From contig NW_027478982.1 in assembly GCF_051014685.1 (NCBI RefSeq), positions 1 through 64,000 of the forward strand: a DNA stretch of 64,000 bases, written 5' to 3'. Made by a program: the position numbers and the translations under genes. Below are positions 10,111 through 23,200 of this stretch, one piece after another. Below the pieces are notes generated by a model. That model was not told where the DNA came from. It searched no databases and was given only the letters and a program-made list of their open reading frames with translations. This DNA is from Ptiloglossa arizonensis. Its lineage: Eukaryota > Arthropoda > Insecta > Hymenoptera > Colletidae. Numbering within the stretch: position 1 is the stretch's first letter; every line of letters begins with the position of its first letter.

Positions 10111-12805
10111 TTTTCGCAATTCTGCTGCTCCAAACGCTTAACCAGAATGGCGTAGGGAAAAAATACACGTACCGTTGTAATCGGGCGAGATTCTACTTTC
10201 AAATGCAATAGGAATTTTTGGGTTAGGTCAACCCGTTCGCGAGATATGGGAGTTTGAAGCTAAGAAATGGTTGAGAAGAGAACAAATTTTTCGCAATTCT
10301 GCTGCTCCAAACGCTTAACCGGAATGGCCTAGGGAAAAAACACACAGACCGTTGTAATCGGGCGAGTTTCTACATTCAGACGCAACAGAAATTTTTGGGT
10401 TAGGTCAATCCGTTCGCGAGATATGGGAGTTTAAAGCCAAGAAATGGTTGAGAAGGCAAAAAATTTGTCGCAATTCTGCTGCTCCAAACGCTTAACCAGA
10501 ATGGCCCAGGGAAAAAATACACATTCCGTTGTAATCGGGCTAGTTTCTACTTTCAGATGCAATAGGAATTTTTGGGTTAGGTCAATCCGTTCGCCAGATA
10601 TGGGAGTTTGAAACTAAGAATAGGTTGAGAAGACAACAAATTTTTCGCACTTCTGCTGCTCCAAACGCTTAACCAGAATGGCCTACGGAAAAAATACACA
10701 TACCGTTGTAAATGGGCGAGTTTCTACTTTCAGATGCAATAGGAAGTTTTGGGTTAGGTCAATCCGTTCGCGAGAAATGGGAGTTTGAAGCTAAGAAATG
10801 GTTGAGGAGGCAAAAAATTTTTCGCAATTCTGCTGCTCCAAACGTATAACCAGAATGGCCTAGGGAAAAAATATACATCCCGTTGTAATCGGGCGAGTTT
10901 CTAATTTCAGATGCAACAGGAATTTTTGGGTTAGGTCAATCCGTTCGCGAGATATGGGAGTTTGAAGCTAAGAAATGGTTGAGAATACAACAAATTTTTC
11001 GCACTTCTGCTGCTCCAAACGCTTAACCAGAATGGCCCAGGGAAAAAATACACATACCGTTGTAATCGGGCGAGTTTTGTACTTTCAGATGCAATAGGAA
11101 TTTTTGGGTTAGGTCAGTCCGTTCGCGAGATATGGGAGTTTGAAGCCAAGAAATGGTTGAGAAGGCAAAAAATTTTTCGCAATTCTGCTGCTCCAAACGC
11201 TTAACCAGAATGGCCTAGGGAAAAAATACACATACCGTTCTAATCGGGCGAGTTTCTACTTTCAGATGCAATAGGAATTTTTGGGTTAGGTCAATCCGTT
11301 CGCGAGATATGGGAGTTTGAAGCTAAGAAATGGTTGAGAAGACAACAAATTTTTCGCAATTCTGCTGCTCCAAACGCTTAACCAGAATGGCCCAGGGAAA
11401 AAATACAAATACCGTTGTAATCGGGCGAGTTTCTACTTTCAGATGCAATAGGAATTTTTGGGTTAGGTCAATCCGTTCGCCAGATACGGGAGTTTGGAAC
11501 TAAGAATAGGTTGAGAAGACAACAAATTTTTCGCACTTCTGCTGCTCCAAACGCTTAACCAGAATGGCCTACGGAAAAAATACACCTACCGTTGTAATCG
11601 GGCGAGTTTTTACTTTCAGATGCAATAGGAATTTTGGGGTTAGGTTAATCCGTTCGCGAGATATGGGAGTTTGAAGCCAAGAAATGGTTGAGAAGGCAAA
11701 AAATTTTTCGCAATTCTGCTGCTTCAAACGCTTATCCAGAATGGCCTAGGGAAAAAATACACATACCGTTGTAATCGGGCGAGTTTCTACTTTCAGACGC
11801 AGCAGGAATTTTTGTGTTTGGTCAATCCGTTCGCGAGATATGGGAGTTTGAAGCTAAGAAATGGTTGAGAAGAGAACAAATTTTTCGCAATTCAGCTGCT
11901 CCAAACGCTTAACCGGAATGGCCTAGGGAAAAAATACACATACCGTTGTAATCGGGCGAGTTTCTACTTTCAGATGCAACAGGAATTTTTGGGTTAGGTC
12001 AATCCGTTCGCGAGATATGGGTGTTTGAAGACAAGAAATGGTTGAGAAGGCAAAAAATTTTTCGCAATTCTGCTGCTCCAAACGCTTAACCAGAATTGCC
12101 TAGGGAAAAAATACACACACCGTTGTAATCGGGCGAGTTTCTACTTTCAGATGCAACAGGAATTTTTGGGTTAGGTCAATCCGTTCGCGAGATATGGGAG
12201 TTTGAAGCTAAGGAATGGTTGAGAAGAGAACAAATTTTTCGCAATTCTGCTGCTTCAAACGCTTAACCAGAATGGCCTAGGGAAAAAATACCCGTACCGT
12301 TGTAATCGGGCAAGTTTCTACTTTCAGATGCAATAGGAATTTTTGGGTTAGGTCAATCCGTTCGCCAGATATGGGAGTTTGAAACTAAGAATAGGTTGAG
12401 AAGACAACAAATTTTTCGCAATTCTGCTGCTTCAAACGCTTAACCAGAATGGCCTAGGGAAAAAATACACATACCGTTGTAATCGGGCGAGTTTCTACTT
12501 TCAGATGCAATGGGAATTTTTGGGTTAGGTCAAACCGTTCGCGACATATGGGAGTTTGAAACTAAGAAATGGTTGAGAAGAGAACAAATTTTTCGCAATT
12601 CTGCTGCTTCAAACGCTTAACCAGAATGGCCTAGGGAAAAAATACCCGTACCGTTGTAATCGGGCGAGTTCCTACTTTCAGATGCAATAGGAATTTTTGG
12701 GTTAGGTCAATCCGTTCGCCAGATATGGGAGTTTGAAACTAAGAATAGGTTGAGAAGACAACAAATTTTTCGCACTTCTGCTGCTCCAAACGCTTAACCA
12801 GAATG
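8510..12805 (+). repeat. Segmental block copied at 16646-20767
   Basis: Near 8536 the partner is 16672 (offset 8136, 46 monomers less a few bases). By 9851 the partner is 18165 (offset 8314, 47 monomers), and from about 11090 it is about 19050 (offset 7962, 45 monomers), so the partner gained one monomer and later lost two. Shared rare changes: TGCTGTTCCAAACG, CATTCAGACGCAACAGAAA, GATGAAATAGGAAG (9851/18165), GGCGTAGGG (10150), ACACAGACC, TTTGTCGC (10466/18781), ATTTTGGGGTTAGG (11631/19593) and GAGTTCCTAC (12666/20628). Confidence 0.85.
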
Positions 12806-13725
12806 GCCTACGGACAAAATACACATACCGTTGTAATCGGGCGAGTTTCTACTTTCAGATGCAATAGGAATTTTTGGGTTAGGTCAATCCGTTCGCGAGA
12901 TATGGGTGTTTGAAGCCAAGAAATGGTTGAGAAGGCAAAAAATTTTTCGCAATTCTGCTGCTTCAAACGCTTAACCAGAATGGCCTAGGGAAAAAATACA
13001 CATACCGTTGTAATCGGGCGAGTTTCTACTTTCAGATGCAATGGGAAGTTTTGGGTTAGGTCAAACCGTTCGCGAGATATGGGAGTTTGAAGCTAAGAAA
13101 TGGTTGAGAAGACAACAAATTTTTCGCAATTCTGCTGCTCCAAACGCTTAACCGGAATGGCCTAGGGAAAAAATACACATACCGTTGTAATCGGGCGAGT
13201 TTCTACTTTCAGATGCAATAGGAATTTTTGGGTTAGGTCAATCCGTTCGCGAGATATGAGTGTTTGAAGACAAGAAATGGTTGAGAAGGCCAAAAATTTT
13301 TCGCAATTCTGCTGCTCCAAACGCTTAACCAGAATTGCCTAGGGAAAAAATACACACACCGTTGTAATCGGGCGAGTTTCTACTTTCAGATGCAACAGGA
13401 ATTTTTGGGTTAGGTCAATCCATTCGCGAGATATGGGAGTTTGAAGCTAAGAAATGGTTGAGAAGAGAACAAATTTTTCGCAATTCTGCTGCTCCCAACG
13501 CTTAACCAAAATGGCCTAGGGAAAAAATACACATACCGTTGTAATCGGCCGAGTTTCTACTTTCAGATGCAACAGGAATTTTTGGGTTAGGTCATCCGTT
13601 CGCGAGATATGGGAGTTTGAAGCTAAGGAATGGTTGAGAAGAGAACAAATTTTTCGCAATTCTGCTGCTCCCAACGCTTAACCAAAATGGCCTAGGGAAA
13701 AAATACACATACCGTTGTAATCGGC
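11830..13725 (+). repeat. Segmental block copied intact at 25631-27526
   Basis: The offset is a constant 13801 (78 monomers less 5 bases) for about 1.9 kb, tied by AATTCAGCTGC (11890/25691), GGGCAAGTTTC (12311/26112) and the one-base deletion GTCATCCG (13591/27392). The 12806-13725 part also matches about 21650-22560 at offset 8847. This stretch therefore looks like the ancestral order from which the 20-28 kb higher-order repeats were built. Confidence 0.82.
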
Positions 13726-13780
13726 CGAGTTTCTACTTTCAGATGCAATAGGAATTTTTGGGTTAGGTCAATCCGTTCGC

Positions 13781-16645
13781 CAGATATGGGAGTTTGAAGC
13801 TAAGAAATGGTTGAGAAGAGAACAAATTTTTCGCAATTCTGCTGCTCCCAACGCTTAACCAAATGGCCTAGGGAAAAAATACACATACCGTTGTAATCGG
13901 CCGAGTTTCTACTTTCAGATGCAACAGGAATTTTTGGGTTAGGTCAATCCGTTCGCGAGATATGGGAGTTTGAAGCTAAGAAATGGTTGAGAATACAACA
14001 AATTTTTCGCACTTCTGCTGCTCCAAACGCTTAACCAGAATGGCCCAGGGAAAAAATACACATACCGTTGTAATCGGGCGAGTTTCTACTTTCAGATGCA
14101 ATAGGAATTTTTGGGTTAGGTCAGTCCGTTCGCGAGATATGGGAGTTTGAAGCCAAGAAATGGTTGAGAAGGCAAAAAATTTTTCGCAATTCTGCTGCTC
14201 CAAACGCTTAACCAGAATGGCCTAGGGAAAAAATACACATACCGTTCTAATCGGCCGAGTTTCTACTTTCAGATGCAATAGGAATTTTTGGGTTAGGTCA
14301 ATCCGTTCGCGAGATATGGGAGTTTGAAGCTAAGAAATGGTTGAGAAGACAACAAATTTTTCGCAATTCTGCTGCTCCAAACGCTTAACCAGAATGGCCC
14401 AGGGAAAAATACAAATACCGTTGTAATCGGGCGAGTTTCTACTTTCAGATGCAATAGGAATTTTTGGGTTAGGTCAATCCGTTCGCCAGATACGGGAGTT
14501 TGGAACTAAGAATAGGTTGAGAAGACAACAAATTTTTCGCAATTCTGCTGCTCCAAACGCTTAACCAGAATGGCCTACGGAAAAAATACACATACCCTTG
14601 TAATCGGGCGAGTTTTTACTTTCAGATGCAATAGGAATTTTTGGGTTAGGTTAATCCGTTCGCGAGATATGGGAGTTTGAAGCCAAGAAATGGTTGAGAA
14701 GGCAAAAAATTTTTCGCAATTCTGCTGCTTCAAACGCTTATCCAGAATGGCCTAGGGAAAAAATACACATACCGTTGTAATCGGGCGAGTTTCTACTTTC
14801 AGACGCAGCAGGAATTTTTGTGTTTGGTCAATCCGTTCGCGAGATATGGGAGTTTGAAGCTAAGAAATGGTTGAGAAGAGAACAAATTTTTCGCAATTCT
14901 GCTGCTCCAAACGCTTAACCGGAATGGCCTAGGGAAAAAATACACATACCGTTGTAATCGGGCGAGTTTCTACTTTCAGATGCAATAGGAATTTTTGGGT
15001 TAGGTCAATCCGTTCGCGAGATATGGGTGTTTGAAGACAAGAAATGATAGAGAAGGCCAAAAATTTTTCGCAATTCTGCTGCTCCAAACGCTTAACCAGA
15101 ATTGCCTAGGGAAAAAATACACACACCGTTGTAATCGGGCGAGTTTCTACTTTCAGATGCAATAGGAATTTTTGGGATAGGTCAGTCCGTTCGCGAGATA
15201 TGGGAGTTTGAAGCCAAGAAATGGTTGAGAAGGCAAAAAATTTTTCGCAATTCTGCTGCTCCAAACGCTTAACCAGAATGGCCTAGGGAAAAAATACACA
15301 TACCGTTCTAATCGGGCGAGTTTCTACTTTCAGATGCAATAGGAATTTTTGGGTTAGGTCAATCCGTTCGCGAGATATGGGAGTTTGAAGCTAAGAAATG
15401 GTTGAGAAGACAACAAATTCTTCGCAATTCTGCTGCTCCAAACGCTTAACCAGAATGGCCCAGGGAAAAAATACAAATACCGTTGTAATCGGGCGAGTTT
15501 CTACTTTCAGATGCAATAGGAATTTTTGGGTTAGGTCAATCCGTTCGCCAGATACGGGAGTTTGGAACTAAGAATAGGTTGAGAAGACAACAAATTTTTC
15601 GCAATTCTGCTGCTCCAAACGCTTAACCAGAATGGCCTACGGAAAAAATACACATACCGTTGTAATCGGGCGAGTTTTTACTTTCAGATGCAATAGGAAT
15701 TCTTGGGTTAGGTTAATCCGTTCGCGAGAAATGGGAGTTTGAAGCCAAGAAATGGTTGAGAAGAGAACAAATTTTTCGCAATTCAGCTGCTCCAAACGCT
15801 TAAACGGAATGGCCTAGGGAAAAAATACACATACCGTTGTAATCGGGCGAGTTTCTACTTTCAACTGCAATAGGAATTTTTGGGTTAGGTCAATCCGTTC
15901 GCGAGATATGGGAGTTTGAAGCTAAGAAATGGTTGAGAAGAGAACAAATTTTTCGCAATTCTGCTGCTTCAAACGCTTAACCAGAATGGCCTAGGGAAAA
16001 AATACACATACCGTTGTAATTGGGCGAGTTTCTACTTTCAGATGCAATAGGAATTTTTGGGTTAGGTCAATCAGTTCGCGACATATGGGAGTTTGAAGCT
16101 AAGAAATGGTTGAGAAGAGAACAAATTTTTCGCAATTCTGCTGCTTCAAACGCTTAACCGGAATGGCCTAGGGAAAAAATACACATACCGTTGTAATCGG
16201 GCGAGTTTCTGCTTTCAGATGCAATAGGAATTTTTGTGTTAGGTCAATAAGTTCACGAGATATGGGAGTTTGAAGCTAAGAAATGGTTGAGAAGGCAAAA
16301 AATTTTTCGCAATTCTGCTGCTCCAAACGCTTAACCAGAATGGCCCAGTGAAAAAATACACATTCCGTTGTAATCGGGCGAGTTTCTACTTTCAGATGCA
16401 ATAGGAATTTTTGGGTTATGTCAATCCGTTCGCCAGATATGGGAGTTTGAAACTAAGAATAGGTTGAGAAGACAACAAATTTTTCGCACTTCTGCTGCTC
16501 CAAACGCTTAACCAGAATGGCCTACGGAAAAAATACACATACCGTTGTAATTGGGCGAGTTTCTACTTTCAGATGCAATAGGAAGTTTTGGGTTAGGTCA
16601 ATCCGTTCGAGACATATGGGAGTTTGAAGCTAAGAAATGGTTGAG
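13781..16645 (+). repeat. Clean copy of the 2640-5683 block, one monomer shorter
   Basis: This copy lacks the indels present in the second half of its partner and so gives a check on the true monomer sequence there. The missing monomer is at 15752, where a monomer beginning GAAGCCAAGAAATGGTTGAG continues directly as GAGAACAAATTTTTCGC, a fusion of two monomers that are separate at 4611-4788. After about 16645 the sequence switches to the copy of the 8510 block. Confidence 0.85.
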
Positions 16646-19600
16646 AAGAGAACAAATTTTTCGCAATTCTGCTGTTCCAAACGCTTAACCGGAATGGCCT
16701 AGGGAAAAAATACACATACCGTTGTAATCGGGCGAGTTTCTACATTCAGACGCAACAGAAATTTTTGGGTTAGGTCAATCCGTTCGCGAGATATGGGAGT
16801 TTAAAGCCAAGAAATGGTTGAGAAGGCAAAAAATTTTTCGCAATTCTGCTGCTCCAAACGCTTAACCAGAATGGCCCAGGGAAAAAATACACATTCCGTT
16901 GTAATCGGGCTAGTTTCTACTTTCAGATGCAATAGGAATTTTTGGGTTAGGTCAGTCCGTTCGCGAGATATGGGAGTTTGAAGCCAAGAAATGGTTGAGA
17001 AGGCAAAAAATTTTTCGCAATTCTGCTGCTCCAAACGCTTAACCAGAATGGCCTACGGAAAAAATACACATTCCGTTGTAATCGGGCGAGTTTCTACTTT
17101 CAGATGCAATAGGAATTTTTGGGTTAGGTCAATCCGTTCGGCAGATATGGGAGTTTGAAACTAAGAATAGGTTGAGAAGACAACAAATTTTTCGCACTTC
17201 TGCTGCTCCAAACGCTTAACCAGAATGGCCTACGGAAAAAATACACATACCGTTGTAAATGGGCGAGTTTCTACTTTCAGATGCAATAGGAAGTTTTGGG
17301 TTAGGTCAATCCGTTCGCGAGAAATGGGAGTTTGAAGCTAAGAAATGGTTGAGAAGGCAAAAAATTTTTCGCAATTCTGCTGCTCCAAACGTTTAACTAG
17401 AATGGCCTAGGGAAAAAATATACATCCCGTTGTAATCGGGCGAGTTTCTACTTTCAGATGCAATAGGAATTTTTGGGTTAGGTCAGTCCGTTCGCGAGAT
17501 ATGGGAGTTTGAAGCCAAGAAATGGTTGAGAAGGCAAAAAATTTTTCGCAATTCTGCTGCTCCAAACGCTTAACCAGAATGGCCTAGGGAAAAAATACAC
17601 ATACCGTTCTAATCGGGCGAGTTTCTACTTTCAGATGCAATAGGAATTTTTGGGTTAGGTCAATCCGTTCGCGAGATATGGGAGTTTGAAGCTAAGAAAT
17701 GGTTGAGAAGACAACAAATTTTTCGCAATTCTGCTGCTCCAAACGCTTAACCAGAATGGCCCAGGGAAAAAATACAAATACCGTTGTAATCGGGCGAGTT
17801 TCTACTTTCAGATGCAATAGGAATTTTTGGGTTAGGTCAATCCGTTCGCCAGATACGGGAGTTTGGAACTAAGAATAGGTTGAGAAGACAACAAATTTTT
17901 CGCAATTCTGCTGCTCCAAACGCTTAACCAGAATGGCCTACGGAAAAAATACACCTACCGTTGTAATCGGGCGAGTTTTTACTTTCAGATGCAATAGGAA
18001 TTTTGGGGTTAGGTTAATCCGTTCGCGAGATATGGGAGTTTGAAGCCAAGAAATGGTTGAGAAGGCAAAAAATTTTTCGCAATTCTGCTGCTTCAAACGC
18101 TTATCCAGAATGGCCTAGGGAAAAAATACACATACCGTTGTAATCGGGCGAGTTTCTACTTTCAGATGAAATAGGAAGTTTTGGGTTAGGTCAATCCGTT
18201 CGAGACATATGGGAGTTTGAAGCTAAGAAATGGTTGAGAAGAGAACAAATTTTTCGCAATTCTGCTGTTCCAAACGCTTAACCGGAATGGCCTAGGGAAA
18301 AAATACACATACCGTTGTAATCGGGCGAGTTTCTACATTCAGACGCAACAGAAATTTTTGGGTTAGGTCAATCCGTTCGCGAGATATGGGAGTTTAAAGT
18401 CAAGAAATGGTTGAGAAGGCAAAAAATTTTTCGCAATTCTGCTGCTCCAAACGCTTAACCAGAATGGCGTAGGGAAAAAATACACGTACCATTGTAATCG
18501 GGCGAGATTCTACTTTCAAATGCAATAGGAATTTTTGGGTTAGGTCAACCCGTTCGCGAGATATGGGAGTTTGAAGCTAAGAAATGGTTGAGAAGAGAAC
18601 AAATTTTTCGCAATTCTGCTGCTCCAAACGCTTAACCGGAATGGCCTAGGGAAAAAACACACAGACCGTTGTAATCGGGCGAGTTTCTACATTCAGACGC
18701 AACAGAAATTTTTGGGTTAGGTCAATCCGTTCGCGAGATATGGGAGTTTAAAGCCAAGAAATGGTTAAGAAGGCAAAAAATTTGTCGCAATTCTGCTGCT
18801 CCAAACGCTTAACCAGAATGGCCCAGGGAAAAAATACACATTCCGTTGTAATTGGGCTAGTTTCTACTTTCAGATGCAATAGGAATTTTTGGGTTAGGTC
18901 AATCCGTTCGCCAGATATGGGAGTTTGAAACTAAGAATAGGTTGAGAAGACAACAAATTTTTCGCACTTCTGCTGCTCCAAACGCTTAACCAGAATGGCC
19001 TACGGAAAAAATACACATACCGTTGTAAATGGGCGAGTTTCTACTTTCAGATGCATTAGGAATTTTTGGGTTAGGTCAGTCCGTTCGCGAGATATGGGAG
19101 TTTGAAGCCAAGAAATGGTTGAGAAGGCAAAAAATTTTTCGCAATTCTGCTGCTCCAAACGCTTAACCAGAATGGCCTAGGGAAAAAATACACATACCGT
19201 TCTAATCGGGCGAGTTTCTACTTTCAGATGCAATAGGAATTTTTGGGTTAGGTCAATCCGTTCGCGAGATATGGGAGTTTGAAGCTAAGAAATGGTTGAG
19301 AAGACAACAAATTTTTCGCAATTCTGCTGCTCCAAACGCTTAACCAGAATGGCCCAGGGAAAAAATACAAATACCGTTGTAATCGGGCGAGTTTCTACTT
19401 TCAGATGCAATAGGAATTTTTGGGTTAGGTCAATCCGTTCGCCAGATACGGGAGTTTGGAACTAAGAATAGGTTGAGAAGACAACAAATTTTTCGGAATT
19501 CTGCTGCTCCAAACGCTTAACCAGAATGGCCTACGGAAAAAATACACCTACCGTTGTAATCGGGCGAGTTTTTACTTTCAGATGCAATAGGAATTTTGGG

Positions 19601-20265
19601 GTTAGGTTAATCCGTTCGCGAGATATGGGAGTTTGAAGCCAAGAAATGGTTGAGAAGGCAAAAAATTTTTCGCAATTCTGCTGCTTCAAACGCTTATCCA
19701 GAATGGCCTAGGGAAAAAATACACATACCGTTGTAATCGGGCGAGTTTCTACTTTCAGACGCAGCAGGAATTTTTGTGTTTGGTCAATCCGTTCGCGAGA
19801 TATGGGAGTTTGAAGCTAAGAAATGGTTGAGAAGAGAAAAAATTTTTCGCAATTCAGCTGCTCCAAACGCTTAACCGGAATGGCCTAGGGAAAAAATACA
19901 CATACCGTTGTAATCGGGCGAGTTTCTACTTTCATATGCAACAGGAATTTTTGGGTTAGGTCAATCCGTTCGCGAGATATGGGTGTTTGAAGACAAGAAA
20001 TGGTTGAGAAGGCAAAAAATTTTTCGCAATTCTGCTGCTCCAAACGCTTAACCAGAATTGCCTAGGGAAAAAATACACACACCGTTGTAATCGGGCGAGT
20101 TTCTACTTTCAGATGCAACAGGAATTTTTGGGTTAGGTCAATCCGTTCGCGAGATATGGGAGTTTGAAGCTAAGGAATGGTTGAGAAGAGAACAAATTTT
20201 TCGCAATTCTGCTGCTTCAAACGCTTAACCAGAATGGCCTAGGGAAAAAATACCCGTACCGTTGT
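16646..20265 (+). repeat. Copy of the 8510-12300 block with a monomer gain and a two-monomer loss
   Basis: Monomer order follows 8510 onward. The extra monomer is around 16890-17070, where two adjacent monomers both carry TTCCGTTGTAATCGGG. The loss is near 19050, where TTGTAAATGGGCGAG (partner 10710) runs on directly into a monomer with GGTCAGTCC (partner about 11110). No gene is seen. Confidence 0.82.
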
Positions 20266-23200
20266 AATCGGGCAAGTTTCTACTTTCAGATGCAATAGGA
20301 ATTTTTGGGTTAGGTCAATCCGTTCGCCAGATATGGGAGTTTGAAACTAAGAATAGGTTGAGAAGACAACAAATTTTTCGCAATTCTGCTGCTTCAAACG
20401 CTTAACCAGAATGGCCTAGGGAAAAAATACACATACCGTTGTAATCGGGCGAGTTTCTACTTTCAGATGCAATGGGAATTTTTGGGTCAGGTCAAACCGT
20501 TCGCGACATATGGGAGTTTGAAACTAAGAAATGGTTGAGAAGAGAACAAATTTTTCGCAATTCTGCTGCTTCAAACGCTTAACCAGAATGGCCTAGGGAA
20601 AAAATACCCGTACCGTTGTAATCGGGCGAGTTCCTACTTTCAGATGCAATAGGAATTTTTGGGTTAGGTCAATCCGTTCGCCAGATATGGGAGTTTGAAA
20701 CTAAGAATAGGTTGAGAAGACAACAAATTTTTCGCACTTCTGCTGCTCCAAACGCTTAACCAGAATGGCCTACGGAAAAAATACACCTACCGTTGTAATC
20801 GGGCGAGTTTTTACTTTCAGATGCAATAGGAATTTTGGGGTTAGGTTAATCCGTTCGCGAGATATGGGAGTTTGAAGCCAAGAAATGGTTGAGAAGGCAA
20901 AAAATTTTTCGCAATTCTGCTGCTTCAAACGCTTATCCAGAATGGCCTAGGGAAAAAATACACATACCGTTGTAATCGGGCGAGTTTCTACTTTCAGACG
21001 CAGCAGGAATTTTTGTGTTTGGTCAATCCGTTCGCGAGATATGGGAGTTTGAAGCTAAGAAATGGTTGAGAAGAGAACAAATTTTTCGCAATTCAGCTGC
21101 TCCAAACGCTTAACCGGAATGGCCTAGGGAAAAAATACACATACCGTTGTAATCGGGCGAGTTTCTACTTTCAGATGCAACAGGAATTTTTGGGTTAGGT
21201 CAATCCGTTCGCGAGATATGGGTGTTTGAAGACAAGAAATGGTTGAGAAGGCAAAAAATTTTTCGCAATTCTGCTGCTCCAAACGCTTAACCAGAATTGC
21301 CTAGGGAAAAAATACACACACCGTTGTAATCGGGCGAGTTTCTACTTTCAGATGCAATGGGAATTTTTGGGTTAGGTCAAACCGTTCGCGACATATGGGA
21401 GTTTGAAACTAAGAAATGGTTGAGAAGAGAACAAATTTTTCGCAATTCTGCTGCTTCAAACGCTTAACCAGAATGGCCTAGGGAAAAAATACCCGTACCG
21501 TTGTAATCGGGCGAGTTCCTACTTTCAGATGCAATAGGAATTTTTGGGTTAGGTCAATCCGTTCGCCAGATATGGGAGTTTGAAACTAAGAATAGGTTGA
21601 GAAGACAACAAATTTTTCGCACTTCTGCTGCTCCAAACGCTTAACCAGAATGGCCTAAGGAAAAAATACACATACCGTTGTAATCGGGCGAGTTTCTACT
21701 TTCAGATGCAATAGGAATTTTTGGGTTAGGTCAATCCGTTCGCGAGATATGGGTGTCTGAAGCCAAGAAATGGTTGAGAAGGCAAAAAATTTTTCGCAAT
21801 TCTGCTGCTTCAAACGCTTAACCAGAATGGCCTAGGGAAAAAATACACATACCGTTGTAATCGGGCGAGTTTCTACTTTCAGATGCAATGGGAAGTTTTG
21901 GGTTAGGTCAAACCGTTCGCGAGATATGGGAGTTTGAAGCTAAGAAATGGTTGAGAAGACAACAAATTTTTCGCAATTCTGCTGCTCCAAACGCTTAACC
22001 GGAATGGCCTAGGGAAAAAATACACATACCGTTGTAATCGGGCGAGTTTCTACTTTCAGATGCAATAGGAATTTTTGGGTTAGGTCAATCCGTTCGCGAG
22101 ATATGAGTGTTTGAAGACAAGAAATGGTTGAGAAGGCCAAAAATTTTTCGCAATTCTGCTGCTCCAAACGCTTAACCAGAATTGCCTAGGGAAAAAATAC
22201 ACACACCGTTGTAATCGGGCGAGTTTCTACTTTCAGATGCAACAGGAATTTTTGGGTTAGGTCAATCCATTCGCGAGATATGGGAGTTTGAAGCTAAGAA
22301 ATGGTTGAGAAGAGAACAAATTTTTCGCAATTCTGCTGCTCCCAACGCTTAACCAAAATGGCCTAGGGAAAAAATACACATACCGTTGTAATCGGCCGAG
22401 TTTCTACTTTCAGATGCAACAGGAATTTTTGGGTTAGGTCATCCGTTCGCGAGATATGGGAGTTTGAAGCTAAGGAATGGTTGAGAAGAGAACAAATTTT
22501 TCGCAATTCTGCTGCTCCCAACGCTTAACCAAAATGGCCTAGGGAAAAAATACACATACCGTTGTAATCGGGCAAGTTTCTACTTTCAGATGCAATAGGA
22601 ATTTTTGGGTTAGGTCAATCCGTTCGCCAGATATGGGAGTTTGAAACTAAGAATAGGTTGAGAAGACAACAAATTTTTCGCAATTCTGCTGCTTCAAACG
22701 CTTAACCAGAATGGCCTAGGGAAAAAATACACATACCGTTGTAATCGGGCGAGTTTCTACTTTCAGATGCAATGGGAATTTTTGGGTTAGGACAAACCGT
22801 TCGCGACATATGGGAGTTTGAAACTAAGAAATGGTTGAGAAGAGAACAAATTTTTCGCAATTCTGCTGCTTCAAACGCTTAACCAGAATGGCCTAGGGAA
22901 AAAATACCCGTACCGTTGTAATCGGGCGAGTTCCTACTTTCAGATGCAATAGGAATTTTTGGGTTAGGTCAATCCGTTCGCCAGATATGGGAGTTTGAAA
23001 CTAAGAATAGGTTGAGAAGACAACAAATTTTTCGCACTTCTGCTGCTCCAAACGCTTAACCAGAATGGCCTACGGAAAAAATACACCTACCGTTGTAATC
23101 GGGCGAGTTTTTACTTTCAGATGCAATAGGAATTTTGGGGTTAGGTTAATCCGTTCGCGAGATATGGGAGTTTGAAGCCAAGAAATGGTTGAGAAGGCAA

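Noticed and set aside
13591..13598. GTCATCCG one-base deletion as a possible binding site variant
   Set aside because: It lies outside the box-like segment and is best explained as a neutral deletion carried along by duplication (22438, 24738, 27392). It is useful as a marker only.
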